Shown here: piece by piece, positions 1-8,636 of the stretch
How the letters are laid out: the number at the start of each line of letters is the position of its first letter
How positions within the stretch are numbered: the stretch's first letter is position 1
Assembly (NCBI RefSeq): GCF_025150565.1
Contig: NZ_CP102283.1
Coordinates: forward strand, 1,302,001 to 1,366,000
DNA: 64,000 bases
Source: Granulicatella adiacens ATCC 49175
GTDB taxonomy: Bacteria; Bacillota; Bacilli; Lactobacillales; Aerococcaceae
Direction: 5' to 3'
Notes under the pieces: generated by a model
What the model saw: only the letters and a program-made list of their open reading frames with translations
The model's database searches: none
Told to the model about the DNA's origin: nothing
Translations under genes and position numbers: made by a program

Positions 1-921
1 TAAAACATAAACAAGGAGTCGTTGCAACCTTGCCCAGCTCCACCGTTTGTTTTTGAGATGTTGGAGACACTCCTCAATAGTCAAGGTTGTTCGAACAGCT
101 TCCTTCAAGCGATTCTCGATTCCTTCTTCCATTTGATAAATGGCACGTAGTTCTTCGTCAGTACTTCTTAAGACGATACTCTTCAAGATTGCCCAATAAG
201 AACTCCAATCGTTTTTGTACTCTTCTTCATCAAACTGTACATAAGACAATTGTTCTCGTAATACTTTCTCAACGCGATTCCCCTTCAGCGCTTTTCGTAA
301 GGCTGTTCCACTGGCAAAAGCAGTTTTGTCTAACGCATCATCCAAATGTCCACTTCCTACTCTTGTAATTGGAACGATCTGCATTGGATGTTCACTCTTA
401 GCATTTTCAACGGCGTAAGCTAGTCCCAACTGTTGATTTGGAGACTGTAAGGCTTCTGCGAGTGCACTGGCTTCTCCAAACTCTTTCACAGCGAGCTGTG
501 TTAATTGGCTAGCAAAAGTTAGTGAACGGTTCTCTTCTACAAAACGACTAATTTCTTTTTCAATGGTATTTCGTTGAGATACCGCTACTTCAAAAAAAGC
601 CGCATCTCCACTTTCACAACCAAAAGCTAAGAAGTGGCACCCTACCTTTTGCAAGATTTCTACTGCGCCTCTTGCGAAGAGGTCTGTTGCTTGGCAGCTG
701 ACCGCAGTCGGCATCTCAATCACAACATCCGCCCCGTTTTGAAGCGCGACTTCTGCACGACTCCATTTCTGTTCGATAGCAGGTTCACCACGTTGCACCC
801 AGTTACCGCTCATCACGACAACAATAACATCCGCACCCGTTTTTTCGCGTGCTTGTTCTAACAGATAAGCATGGCCTTGATGAAATGGATTAAATTCAGC
901 AATTACTCCACATACTTTCAT
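1..921 (-). CDS. tmcAL: tRNA(Met) cytidine acetate ligase TmcAL (YlbM), 3' part missing
   Basis: Partial gene: 307 codons are open and run off the left window edge; family members are about 380-410 residues. The N-terminus MKVCGVIAEFNPFHQGH carries the nucleotidyltransferase HxGH motif at residues 14-17, followed by SGNWVQRGEPA, the signature of the YlbM/TmcAL family. A later GTALRKAL segment matches the second nucleotide-binding motif. TmcAL activates acetate with ATP and acetylates the wobble cytidine (ac4C34) of elongator tRNA-Met in Bacillus. The start at 919-921 follows a GAGG ribosome site that overlaps the stop of the upstream methyltransferase. It is the last visible gene of the hom-to-tmcAL run. 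Confidence 0.93.
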   Translation of the reverse strand, partial: MKVCGVIAEFNPFHQGHAYLLEQAREKTGADVIVVVMSGNWVQRGEPAIEQKWSRAEVALQNGADVVIEMPTAVSCQATDLFARGAVEILQKVGCHFLAFGCESGDAAFFEVAVSQRNTIEKEISRFVEENRSLTFASQLTQLAVKEFGEASALAEALQSPNQQLGLAYAVENAKSEHPMQIVPITRVGSGHLDDALDKTAFASGTALRKALKGNRVEKVLREQLSYVQFDEEEYKNDWSSYWAILKSIVLRSTDEELRAIYQMEEGIENRLKEAVRTTLTIEECLQHLKNKRWSWARLQRLLVYVL

Positions 922-930
922 ACATAAGCC

Positions 931-1671
931 TCATTTCACCGCTTGGAAGAACCAACGCGGACTCGTTTCTTGGACTTGGCTTCTTCCAAAGTCAGCCGTC
1001 ACCATAATATCGGTAAAACCCACCATCTCTAGTGCGGCTTTAACCATTTCAATAGGGAAAGTTTGCTCTTCATGCACTTCTTGGAAATGCTCATACAAGT
1101 TGCCATCTTCTTGTTTAATATACATATCGATGACGTGTTCCACGCTACCTGGCTCGTCTAACTCATAGCTTTGCCATAGAAACGCAAAATCATCTTCCAC
1201 AAAATGATATTGGTATCCTGGGAAAACTTCTTGCATTTGATGCAGTGAATGAACATCGAAGAGGAAAATTCCACCCTCTTCTAAGTGGTCGTATACCGCT
1301 TCAAATACCGAAACGACATCTTCAAAGTCTGTTAAATAACAGAGTGAATCTGAAAACAGCGTTACTGCATCGGTTGTCGGTACCTCTTCCAATACTCGCA
1401 TATCCGCTTGAAGCCATTTGATATGTCTACCTTGCGCTTTCTTTTCAGCAATCTCTAACATATTTTTGGATAAATCAACGCCAATGACTTCGTATCCTTT
1501 ATCGTCAAGACGCATAGATACTTCTCCTGTCCCGCAAGCAAGTTCCATCACTTTACGAACCGGTCTTTTGGCACTATGCGAAAAAGAACGAACTGCATAG
1601 TCCGTCCATTCATCGTAGAGTTGTTGATCCATCACTTGGTCATATACATGAGCAAATTTTTGATAGTTCAT
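931..1671 (-). CDS. Class I SAM-dependent methyltransferase (YqeM-like)
   Basis: A 246-residue soluble protein with a Rossmann-type methyltransferase fold. Motif I is MELACGTGEVS (about residues 42-52), the acidic loop is VIGVDLSKNMLEIA, and motif II/III is WLQADMR. The substrate is not evident. By position, between rsfS and the TmcAL gene, it corresponds to Bacillus YqeM, whose target is not established. Its ATG shares one base with the rsfS stop (TAATG), indicating translational coupling. The fold is certain; the biological role is not. Confidence 0.9.
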   Translation of the reverse strand: MNYQKFAHVYDQVMDQQLYDEWTDYAVRSFSHSAKRPVRKVMELACGTGEVSMRLDDKGYEVIGVDLSKNMLEIAEKKAQGRHIKWLQADMRVLEEVPTTDAVTLFSDSLCYLTDFEDVVSVFEAVYDHLEEGGIFLFDVHSLHQMQEVFPGYQYHFVEDDFAFLWQSYELDEPGSVEHVIDMYIKQEDGNLYEHFQEVHEEQTFPIEMVKAALEMVGFTDIMVTADFGRSQVQETSPRWFFQAVK

Positions 1672-2027
1672 TAGTTTTCACTCACAATATTCACGATTGG
1701 TGCATCGCTCCATAATTTTTCTAAATTATAGAATTCGCGATCAGCATAATAGAATACATGGACAATGACATCATTTAAGTCCATCAAGATCCATTTACCA
1801 CCATCTTTACCTTCGATACTTCTTACTTCGAAGCCTTCTTTTTCAACCGCTTCTTCTACAGCATCGACAATCGCTTGTACTTGTTTTTCGTTTTTACCGT
1901 GTGTAATCACGAAATATTCTGCAACTGGTGTAAGACTTGCTACATCTAGTGCAACCACTTCTTGTGCTAACTTGTCTTCACAAGCATCTAAAACAACTTG
2001 TAATAATTTTTTACTGGTATGTTCCAT
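1671..2027 (-). CDS. rsfS: Ribosomal silencing factor RsfS
   Basis: 118 residues, normal for the family. RsfS binds ribosomal protein uL14 on the 50S subunit and blocks subunit joining when nutrients are short. Diagnostic segments are VALDVASLTPVAEYFVI near the N-terminus, then GKWILMDLNDVIVHVF and YNLEKLW near the C-terminus. AAGGAG precedes the ATG and overlaps the end of yqeK. Its neighbours yqeK, nadD and yhbY give the usual Firmicutes order. Confidence 0.96.
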   Translation of the reverse strand: MEHTSKKLLQVVLDACEDKLAQEVVALDVASLTPVAEYFVITHGKNEKQVQAIVDAVEEAVEKEGFEVRSIEGKDGGKWILMDLNDVIVHVFYYADREFYNLEKLWSDAPIVNIVSEN

Positions 2028-2028
2028 T

Positions 2029-2634
2029 CTATTCTCCTTTTCTTTGTTTCAAATAATGATTATAAACTTCTATTGTTTTTGGAAAAATACTAACTTCTTT
2101 TTCCAATAAAAATTCCAATGTATGCTTCAATAAATAAAAGACCGCATCATCAATATTCTTCGCAGCGATTTCTCTTGCAACATCCACACCTGGATAATCT
2201 CTTCCGTCTTCGATTGCATCTGCCACAAAGAGACACTTAGAAAGAAGACTCATTTGAAGCCCTCCAATTGTATGCTCACGAATGGCATCAAGTAATTCTT
2301 CAGCCTTTACTCCGCATAGGTTTGAAATCAAATACGCTCCAATCGGCCCGTGTAGAATTTCAGAACCTTCATGATGATACATTTCAGGAAGTCCAATTTC
2401 TTTGGCAAGAGCTTGCTGTTTTTCCACTGGGATTTCTTTAGCATAATCATGCGCTAATCCCACAAACGCAGCAGCCTTCTCATCGACGCCGTAAAGCTTT
2501 GCTAATTCCAATATTTTTCGTTCGACACGCAGGCAGTGTTGATATCTCTTGTCGCTCATATTTGACTGGACATGAGACAACAACTCTTCTCTTGTCATCG
2601 TTGTATAAGGTTCAAAGCTCTTTACTTCGCTCAT
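2029..2634 (-). CDS. yqeK: HD-domain hydrolase YqeK (diadenosine tetraphosphatase family)
   Basis: 201 residues. HD-superfamily metal ligands are visible as HCLRVERKI, then AHDYAKEI (the HD pair), and HEGSEILHGPIGAYL. YqeK proteins hydrolyse Ap4A symmetrically, removing a stress dinucleotide. The gene overlaps nadD by four bases (ATGA) and ends two bases before rsfS, so it should be co-translated with both. Assignment rests on the motif set plus the conserved nadD-yqeK-rsfS order. Confidence 0.94.
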   Translation of the reverse strand: MSEVKSFEPYTTMTREELLSHVQSNMSDKRYQHCLRVERKILELAKLYGVDEKAAAFVGLAHDYAKEIPVEKQQALAKEIGLPEMYHHEGSEILHGPIGAYLISNLCGVKAEELLDAIREHTIGGLQMSLLSKCLFVADAIEDGRDYPGVDVAREIAAKNIDDAVFYLLKHTLEFLLEKEVSIFPKTIEVYNHYLKQRKGE

Positions 2635-3269
2635 TCTAAATACAACCCCTTTTCGGCAATATAGGCTTCCACTAATTCTGGCACCAAATATTTAATGCTT
2701 TGTTGGAATAAGACATTTTTTCGAATTTGTGTTGAACTAATATCCATCTTCGGTGCTGTAATCCATAGGACTGGATATGGCGTTTCTTTTTCATATCCTG
2801 GACGTTCAACCCCGACAAATTGTACTTCATGAACTAATTCATCCACTCTATGCCATGTCGGTAAATAATCCACCATATCTCCACCAATAATAAAGTAATA
2901 TTCCGTATTCGGATTTTGTCTCTTTAAGAGTTGAATCGTGTCATACGTATAACTCTTCTCATTACGCTCGAGTTCAATTGTCTCAATATCAAAATAAATA
3001 TTATCTTGAATCGCAAGGCGTGTCATTTCCACACGGGTACTTGCATCAATGGTCTTTTTCTCATCCACATGTGGCGGAATATGACTTGGTAAAAAGTACA
3101 CCTTGTCTAAGCCTAATTGCACACGTGCTTGTTCAGCCATAATTAAATGTGCAATATGTGGCGGATTGAAACTACCTCCGATAAGCCCTACGCGTTCTAC
3201 CGGCATTTCTTCACCGAATTTTTCAGTTTTGTTTAATGTCTCAGAAAAAATATTGAGTTCAGCAACCAT
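2631..3269 (-). CDS. nadD: Nicotinate-nucleotide adenylyltransferase NadD
   Basis: 212 residues. Transfers AMP from ATP to nicotinate mononucleotide, giving deamido-NAD. GGSFNPPHIAH carries the (H/T)xGH-type nucleotidyltransferase site, FLPSHIPPH follows, and the C-terminal ISSTQIRKN loop is characteristic. About 25 residues precede the core; I kept the first ATG because AGAGG at the yhbY stop is well placed, but an internal ATG at residue 22 (MPVERVG) would give a more typical N-terminus. It overlaps yqeK by four bases. Confidence 0.95.
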   Translation of the reverse strand: MVAELNIFSETLNKTEKFGEEMPVERVGLIGGSFNPPHIAHLIMAEQARVQLGLDKVYFLPSHIPPHVDEKKTIDASTRVEMTRLAIQDNIYFDIETIELERNEKSYTYDTIQLLKRQNPNTEYYFIIGGDMVDYLPTWHRVDELVHEVQFVGVERPGYEKETPYPVLWITAPKMDISSTQIRKNVLFQQSIKYLVPELVEAYIAEKGLYLE

Positions 3270-3272
3270 TGT

Positions 3273-3599
3273 CTATCGACCTCTTTTTTTGAATTCTGCA
3301 AATCGTACTGAAAGATCTCTATGTTTTGGATTTCGTGCTTCTTTATATAACACAATCGTATGGCCAATCACTTGAATAATGGTACTCCCAGTCGCTTCTG
3401 CAATTGTTTCGGCAGCTTCTTGGGGCTCCTCTAATGTATTTTGCAATAAAGTCACTTTAATCAATTCGCGTTTCTCAACAGCGTTTTGAATTTGATGAAT
3501 CATCTCTTCGCTAAGTCCGCCTTTCCCGATTTGGAAAATTGGCTTCAACGAATGTGCTTCTTTTTTGAAGAACTGTCTTTCTTTCCCTTTTAATTCCAT
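3273..3599 (-). CDS. yhbY: Ribosome assembly RNA-binding protein YhbY (CRM domain)
   Basis: 108 residues forming one CRM domain. The conserved loop is GKGGLSEEMIHQI, and GHTIVLYKEA follows near the C-terminus. CRM proteins associate with pre-50S particles. The gene lies between yqeH and nadD as in Bacillus and Streptococcus. The C-terminus is short and basic (KKRGR). A role in ribosome assembly is known for the family and inferred here. Confidence 0.94.
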   Translation of the reverse strand: MELKGKERQFFKKEAHSLKPIFQIGKGGLSEEMIHQIQNAVEKRELIKVTLLQNTLEEPQEAAETIAEATGSTIIQVIGHTIVLYKEARNPKHRDLSVRFAEFKKRGR

Positions 3600-3615
3600 G
3601 AAAGCTCTCCTTTCT

Positions 3616-4725
3616 CTAAATAATAGATTGACGTTGAATCACGTCAACTTCTTTTGGACTCCATACAGATACCGTACCTGGTTTTTGAATCGTTACCCAG
3701 CCAAGCCCTGCAATCACTAAGTCCGTTTTCTCTTTAATCGTAAATGTCTTCTTCACTAGTTTTGGATACAATTTCATATTGTCTCCTGTTGGCGGCGTTA
3801 GAAGTGTTCCTGCATGTTTTGCATAAAACTCAGTCGCCTTCTCCAACTTCGTGCGATGCAAATCGATTGTTTGCGGTGTATAGAAGGTAAATGAGTTTCG
3901 TTCTCCTTGTTCGTAATCGACACGAATCAAACCACCGATAAAAATCGTTTGCTCGCTATTTAATTGGAATGTCTTTGGTTGTAACTCTTTTTGCGGTAAG
4001 ACTTTCTTCATTTCTTTTTCCGCTAAGTAGTGAGTAATTTGATGACGGTGAATAATCCCCGGTGTATCCACTAATGAAGAATGTTCATCAAATGGAATAT
4101 CAATTTGTCCAAGCGTTGTTCCTGGATATTGAGAGGTTGTAATCACTTCTCCTGTTTCACCAATACTTTGAATCAACTTATTAATGAGTGTTGATTTTCC
4201 TACATTCGTTACTCCTACGACATACGCATCCTTACCTTTACGGTATTCGTTAATCTTCTCTAGCAATTCGTCAATTTGAATCCGTTTATGACCGCTCACA
4301 AGAAGGGTATCGACTGGTTTAATGCCGTACTCTTTTGCATGGCGTTCAATCCATGCTTTCAGACGATTACGGTTTACCGATTTTGGATATAAGTCCACCT
4401 TGTTGGCTACAAATAAAATTGGATTATCGCCCACAAAGCGTTTCAATCCTGAGATCATACTTCCGTATAAGTCGAATAAATCAACCACAAACACAACTAG
4501 CGCATCTTCATCGGCGATACTACTTAACATCTTCAAGAAATCATCGTCTGTTAAAGATGCCGGTTGCAACTCATTATAATTACGGAGTCTAAAACAACGT
4601 TGGCAATAGAGAGGGCATTCACTTTCCAGCATTTTATTTAATGCACTTTGAGGTGTGTATCCCGTTCCTTTTGGATCTTCCGTTTGGATTGTTGCTCCAC
4701 ATCCAATACATACATACTGTTCCAT
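3616..4725 (-). CDS. yqeH: Ribosome biogenesis GTPase YqeH
   Basis: 369 residues from the chosen start. This is a circularly permuted GTPase required for 30S assembly. An N-terminal zinc finger (CIGCG and CQRCF) is followed by NKVDLYPK (G4), then GVTNVGKSTL (G1) and DTPG (G3), an order diagnostic of permutation. An in-frame ATG six codons earlier exists, but GGAGG sits correctly in front of MEQYVCIGCG and that start leaves two bases after the yqeG stop, so I prefer 4725. The C-terminal domain is present. Confidence 0.96.
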   Translation of the reverse strand: MEQYVCIGCGATIQTEDPKGTGYTPQSALNKMLESECPLYCQRCFRLRNYNELQPASLTDDDFLKMLSSIADEDALVVFVVDLFDLYGSMISGLKRFVGDNPILFVANKVDLYPKSVNRNRLKAWIERHAKEYGIKPVDTLLVSGHKRIQIDELLEKINEYRKGKDAYVVGVTNVGKSTLINKLIQSIGETGEVITTSQYPGTTLGQIDIPFDEHSSLVDTPGIIHRHQITHYLAEKEMKKVLPQKELQPKTFQLNSEQTIFIGGLIRVDYEQGERNSFTFYTPQTIDLHRTKLEKATEFYAKHAGTLLTPPTGDNMKLYPKLVKKTFTIKEKTDLVIAGLGWVTIQKPGTVSVWSPKEVDVIQRQSII

Positions 4726-4727
4726 GA

Positions 4728-5246
4728 TTAATCCTCCTCCCATTTCTTATGATAGGACGCACCTTGTGTTACTACAAAAATTCCTTTTTCAAAGAAACGA
4801 TTGATTTTTGTTTTCCAAGCATCGCTCTCTTTTCTAGGTTTTACGATAATGGTTCTAACTCCAAAAGTATTCGCCCCTAGAATATCTGTCAATAATTGGT
4901 CGCCAACCATGACTGTTTTTGATTTATCAAACTCCAGTAATTGTTGTGCCTCTTTGAACCCTTTGTGCAGTGGTTTCAAGCCAGGATACACATATGGGAC
5001 ATCCAACTTTTCAGCAGCATCTTTGATACGATGTTCATTATTATTCGATACAAGAACAATCTTGATGCCTGCTTCTTTTAATGAACGTACCCAGTCAAGT
5101 AAGTTTTCATCGATTTCTTTTTCGTCCCAGCCAATCAGTGTATTATCTAAATCGGTTAAGACAACTTCGATTCCATTCTCCTGTAAGAAAGGAACGGTAA
5201 TCTCTTGAAAGGTCTTTTTAAACCACGTTGGTTTGAATAGTGCCAT
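4728..5246 (-). CDS. yqeG: YqeG-family HAD phosphatase
   Basis: 172 residues. HAD motif I is LTDLDNTLIGWDE; motif II is around LVSNNNEHR; motif IV is VMVGDQLLTDILGAN. The IIIA subfamily to which YqeG belongs includes phosphatidylglycerophosphate phosphatases, so a phospholipid role is possible but unproven. The stop lies two bases before yqeH, and yqeG-yqeH pairing is conserved in Firmicutes. It starts ten bases after thrB ends. Confidence 0.92.
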   Translation of the reverse strand: MALFKPTWFKKTFQEITVPFLQENGIEVVLTDLDNTLIGWDEKEIDENLLDWVRSLKEAGIKIVLVSNNNEHRIKDAAEKLDVPYVYPGLKPLHKGFKEAQQLLEFDKSKTVMVGDQLLTDILGANTFGVRTIIVKPRKESDAWKTKINRFFEKGIFVVTQGASYHKKWEED

Positions 5247-5256
5247 AGTTCTCCTT

Positions 5257-6153
5257 CTACTTTACGTAAACGCCTTGCGCATCAATTTCAAGCACACGAA
5301 TTGTGCAATCTTTCAGCGTTGTTTCTAAATACTTTTCTAATGTTTTTACAAAACGATCGACTTGTTCTTTATGAACAAACGTCATCACCGTTGGGCCTGC
5401 CCCACTTAAGTAAGTCCCGCATGTATCAAGACCTTCATTTTTTGTAATCGTACGAACCTCTTCCATCCAAGGAACAAGCGTTGAACGATACGTTTCATGG
5501 AACAAATCTTTTTCTACAATTGATGAAATGACTTTCCAATCTTCGACCATCAATCCAGCTACTAATACATTACTACGGCTACTTGCTTCTACTGCCTCAC
5601 CGTATGCTAGCGAACTTGGCAGTACGCCACGGCTCTTCTTCGTTGATAATTGAACGTTTGGAATCACAGCGACCATTGCAATCGATGCTTCTACATTTTT
5701 ATGAACCGTCAACACTTCTTTCGTGTGAGTATCATAAGTAGCGACAACGACGCCTCCTAAGATAGCTGGTGCCACATTGTCAGGATGCCCTTCGAAAAGG
5801 GTTGCCCATTTGACTTTTTCGTCGTTAGTTAACTGTAAGTTGCCTAATACATTGGCTAATTCGATTCCGGCAACAATCGCGCTCGAACTACTTCCAAGGC
5901 CTCTTGTTAAAGGAATCTCGCTTTCGCATACGAGTTTATGCGGTGCTAATGTTGGGCAAACTTTTAAAGCAGTCTCGATAATTAAGTTTTCTTCATTTGT
6001 GGGAATTTCTTCTCCAAACGGATGTGTAATTACCCATTCGCTAGAAGGTTCTTCTACGTGAAGCGTCAAATATAAATTCACTGCAATCCCAAGTGAATCG
6101 AATCCTAGTCCGATATTGGCTGAAGTTGCTGGAACTTTAATTGTTAATGCCAT
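5257..6153 (-). CDS. thrB: Homoserine kinase ThrB
   Basis: 298 residues. Phosphorylates L-homoserine with ATP, the penultimate step to threonine. GHMP-kinase motifs are visible: VPATSANIGLGFDSLG at the N-terminus, the ATP loop LTRGLGSSSSAIVAG near residues 83-97, and the C-terminal GTYLSGAGPTVM. The ATG shares an A with the hom stop (TAATG), so the two are coupled. No threonine synthase gene is in the window. Confidence 0.96.
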   Translation of the reverse strand: MALTIKVPATSANIGLGFDSLGIAVNLYLTLHVEEPSSEWVITHPFGEEIPTNEENLIIETALKVCPTLAPHKLVCESEIPLTRGLGSSSSAIVAGIELANVLGNLQLTNDEKVKWATLFEGHPDNVAPAILGGVVVATYDTHTKEVLTVHKNVEASIAMVAVIPNVQLSTKKSRGVLPSSLAYGEAVEASSRSNVLVAGLMVEDWKVISSIVEKDLFHETYRSTLVPWMEEVRTITKNEGLDTCGTYLSGAGPTVMTFVHKEQVDRFVKTLEKYLETTLKDCTIRVLEIDAQGVYVK

Positions 6154-7361
6154 TATGCTTCCTCCAAGATTGGATAAATAGCGACTTCATTTAGTTGAGC
6201 AAAAGCTTCTTTTACTTTAGCTAACTCACTAGCTGTTAAAGCTGTATAGCGAACTCCGAATTCACCTTGGCTGTTTGATACAATTTCTCCATTGAACGGA
6301 GCTTCTTCCAAGTTTCCTTTTCCATATACGAAATAAGAACTTGTCGCAGCCTCTGGACTGAATTCCACTAATGGGCTTTCTACACGGCCAAAAGTTTCCA
6401 CCGCACTACCGTTACCTTTGCGACGAAGTACTTCCACTACGTCTGCTAAGACACTTGTTGCTGTTGGAAGGGAGCCTGCTCCTTTTCCGTAGAATAAAAC
6501 TTCATCGACTGCATTTCCTGTTACAGAAATCGCATTGTTTTCATAATGAACTTGCGCTAGTAAATGATTTGCTGGTACAAAAGTTGGTGCTACCTCAAGC
6601 GAAACTTTTTCGCCATCGCTAAGAGCTTTTGCTAGAAGTTTGATTGCATACCCATTCTCAGAAGCCATCTTCATATGAGAAGTTGTGACTCCAGAAATTC
6701 CGGTTTTAGCTACTTCATCAAAAGCAACATTTACGCCAAAAGCTAAACGAGTCAAAATCATTAATTTATAAGCTGCATCATGCCCTTCCACGTCGCTTGT
6801 TGGATCCGCTTCAGCAAAGCCTTTTTCTTGAGCAATCTTTAATGCTTCTTCGTAGCTGAGTCCTTCTTTTTCCATAGAACTTAAAATGAAGTTTGTTGTC
6901 CCGTTGACGATACCAACAATCGATTCCACATCATTCGTTTCAAAATGTTGCACCATCGGACGAAGAACTGGAATTCCACCGCCAACACTTGATTCATAGT
7001 ACAAGTACACATCTTCTAATTTAGCGAGTGTTGTCAATTCAACTCCATGAACAGCAATTAAATTTTTATTGGCTGTTACAACTGATTTTTTCGCTAATAA
7101 GCAGGCTTTCACATAATCATATGCGGTTGTGATTCCGCCCATCACTTCAACTACTAATTCGATTTCTGGATCCTTAGTGATATCGTTAATATTGTTTGTA
7201 AATACAACATCTGTTTGTTGCATCAACTCTGGTTCACGAACTAAAGCCGTCTTAATCTCGATTTTCTCTGGAAGTACTCGCTCTAATTTTGCTACATTTG
7301 TTTTCAAAATATTATAAACACCGCTACCAACAGTGCCAAATCCTAATAATGCAATTTTCAT
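6153..7361 (-). CDS. hom: Homoserine dehydrogenase
   Basis: 402 residues from the chosen start. Reduces aspartate semialdehyde to homoserine with NAD(P)H. The dinucleotide-binding N-terminus is IALLGFGTVGSGV; the catalytic domain includes GIVNGTTNFIL and the GFAEADPTSDVEGHDAAYK signature; an ACT-like regulatory tail follows. An ATG fifteen codons upstream is in frame, but AAGGATGA precedes MKIALLGFG, making 7361 the better start. A terminator-like hairpin ends only about 26 bases before this start. Confidence 0.96.
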   Translation of the reverse strand: MKIALLGFGTVGSGVYNILKTNVAKLERVLPEKIEIKTALVREPELMQQTDVVFTNNINDITKDPEIELVVEVMGGITTAYDYVKACLLAKKSVVTANKNLIAVHGVELTTLAKLEDVYLYYESSVGGGIPVLRPMVQHFETNDVESIVGIVNGTTNFILSSMEKEGLSYEEALKIAQEKGFAEADPTSDVEGHDAAYKLMILTRLAFGVNVAFDEVAKTGISGVTTSHMKMASENGYAIKLLAKALSDGEKVSLEVAPTFVPANHLLAQVHYENNAISVTGNAVDEVLFYGKGAGSLPTATSVLADVVEVLRRKGNGSAVETFGRVESPLVEFSPEAATSSYFVYGKGNLEEAPFNGEIVSNSQGEFGVRYTALTASELAKVKEAFAQLNEVAIYPILEEA

Positions 7362-7387
7362 TTGTTCATCCTTACCTTTTATATTGA

Positions 7388-7422
7388 AAAGCCACAGCAC
7401 AGACACTCTGCGCCGTGGCTTT
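7388..7422 (-). terminator. Rho-independent terminator or attenuator between ykuJ and hom
   Basis: On the minus strand an 11-bp stem (AAAGCCACGGC with GCTGTGGCTTT, one G-U pair) has a 13-base loop and a short TTTT tail. It follows ykuJ by about 16 bases and precedes the hom ATG by about 26 bases. I found no convincing complete promoter between them. Confidence 0.75.
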
Positions 7423-7437
7423 ACTCACAGTTAATTT

Positions 7438-7668
7438 TTAATCTTGTAACATTTCAAAGATTTCAATTGTCACTAAATCAATATCATCAAATTGGAATGT
7501 TTGATTTGTTTCTACGTCTTCTAATTCAAAACTATTTGCTTCATGATTAAAAGTAACGATAGCTTTCTCAACGCCATCCTTTTCAAAACGACGCACCTCA
7601 ATCTCAGAATCTTGTGCTGCCATTGTTTGCAGACGTTGAACAATTGCCACCAATTGTGAAGGTTTCAT
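7438..7668 (-). CDS. ykuJ: YkuJ family protein (DUF1797)
   Basis: 76 residues, soluble and acidic. The C-terminal TFQFDDIDLVTIEIFEMLQD matches the conserved end of Bacillus YkuJ. Family function is unknown. GAAAGGGG precedes the ATG. It appears to be a single-gene unit: a -10-like element lies upstream and a strong hairpin follows. The similarity call is from memory of the family's conserved tail and length. Confidence 0.85.
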   Translation of the reverse strand: MKPSQLVAIVQRLQTMAAQDSEIEVRRFEKDGVEKAIVTFNHEANSFELEDVETNQTFQFDDIDLVTIEIFEMLQD

Positions 7669-7701
7669 ATAATTACTACCCCTTTCAAACTTTCTTCCAT
7701 T

Positions 7702-7707
7702 ATTCTA
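7702..7707 (-). promoter_or_regulatory. Probable -10 element of ykuJ
   Basis: Minus strand TGGTAGAAT, an extended -10 about 34 bases before the ykuJ ATG. The matching -35 is poor (CTATCA at 16 bases). Confidence 0.45.
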
Positions 7708-7757
7708 CCATAAAACCCATCTTTGATAGTAAGAATAACCATTCTTTTAAGAGAATT

Positions 7758-8636
7758 TTATTCAGTTGGTAAATTCCAATATAATTTGATTAAAGCTTGG
7801 GTACCATCATCTGCAAAGCCATCATCACAGAGCGTTTCGTAGAGTTTTTTTGCTTGTAAAGTAGCTGGTAAAAATAGACGCATTCTCTCTGCTTCATCAA
7901 GTGCAATTCCTAAATCTTTAAGGAAATGTTTTGCAAAGAATCCTGGAGAATAATCTTCTTTTAAAATGCGAGGTCCATAATTTGAGAGTGACCAGTTGGC
8001 CGCACTTCCTGCACCAACTGTTTGTAATACCTTATCCAAATCAAGTCCTGCAGCTTTTGCATAAACGAGCATCTCTGTTAAACCTGTCATCGTTCCTGCA
8101 ATCATAATTTGATTAGCCATTTTTGTATGTTGCCCAGCACCTGCAGTTCCTTGCAACGTAATCGTCTTAGAGAAGCAATCCAATACTGGATATACTTTTT
8201 CTAATGTTTCCTCTGTCCCACCAACCATTATAGAAAGAGTTCCGTTTTTTGCACCAAGATCTCCACCTGAAACAGGTGCGTCTAGAGCCTCCCACGAACG
8301 ACTAGTAGCTTCTTCTGCGATGCGTTTAGCAAGAGTTGGGGTACTTGTTGTAAGATCTACTACAACAAGATGCTCCTTCGTAGACTTGAAGATTCCTTGT
8401 TCACCGAAGTACACTTCTTCTACATCTTTTGGATAGCCTACAATTGTTAAAACCACATCCGATTGATTAGCAACTTCAGTAGGTGTATCAGCCCAAATCG
8501 CTCCTTCTTCAAGAAGGTCTAATGCTCTTTCTTTCGTACGATTGTACACTACAACATTATATTTTTTTAGCAAATGGCGAATCATGGATTTCCCCATCAC
8601 GCCAGTGCCAACAAAGCCTACTGTATTAATTTTCAT
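7758..8636 (-). CDS. NAD(P)-dependent oxidoreductase, 3-hydroxyisobutyrate dehydrogenase family
   Basis: 292 residues. The Rossmann motif is VGFVGTGVMGKSM; the substrate loop DAPVSGGDLGAKNGTLSIM and the catalytic-lysine segment GAGQHTKMANQ are typical of beta-hydroxyacid dehydrogenases (GarR/MmsB/GLYR group). The exact substrate cannot be read. The preferred start at 8636 has AAAGGA upstream; an ATG three codons earlier lies too close to that site. The reading frame overlaps the end of the glycosyltransferase gene by 11 bases, so the pair is co-transcribed. Confidence 0.9.
   Translation of the reverse strand: MKINTVGFVGTGVMGKSMIRHLLKKYNVVVYNRTKERALDLLEEGAIWADTPTEVANQSDVVLTIVGYPKDVEEVYFGEQGIFKSTKEHLVVVDLTTSTPTLAKRIAEEATSRSWEALDAPVSGGDLGAKNGTLSIMVGGTEETLEKVYPVLDCFSKTITLQGTAGAGQHTKMANQIMIAGTMTGLTEMLVYAKAAGLDLDKVLQTVGAGSAANWSLSNYGPRILKEDYSPGFFAKHFLKDLGIALDEAERMRLFLPATLQAKKLYETLCDDGFADDGTQALIKLYWNLPTE

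Noticed and set aside
87-861. Plus-strand open frames of 93 and 75 codons
   Set aside because: They lie antisense to tmcAL, whose minus-strand frame is open throughout with clear family motifs; no ribosome sites or family features in the plus frames.
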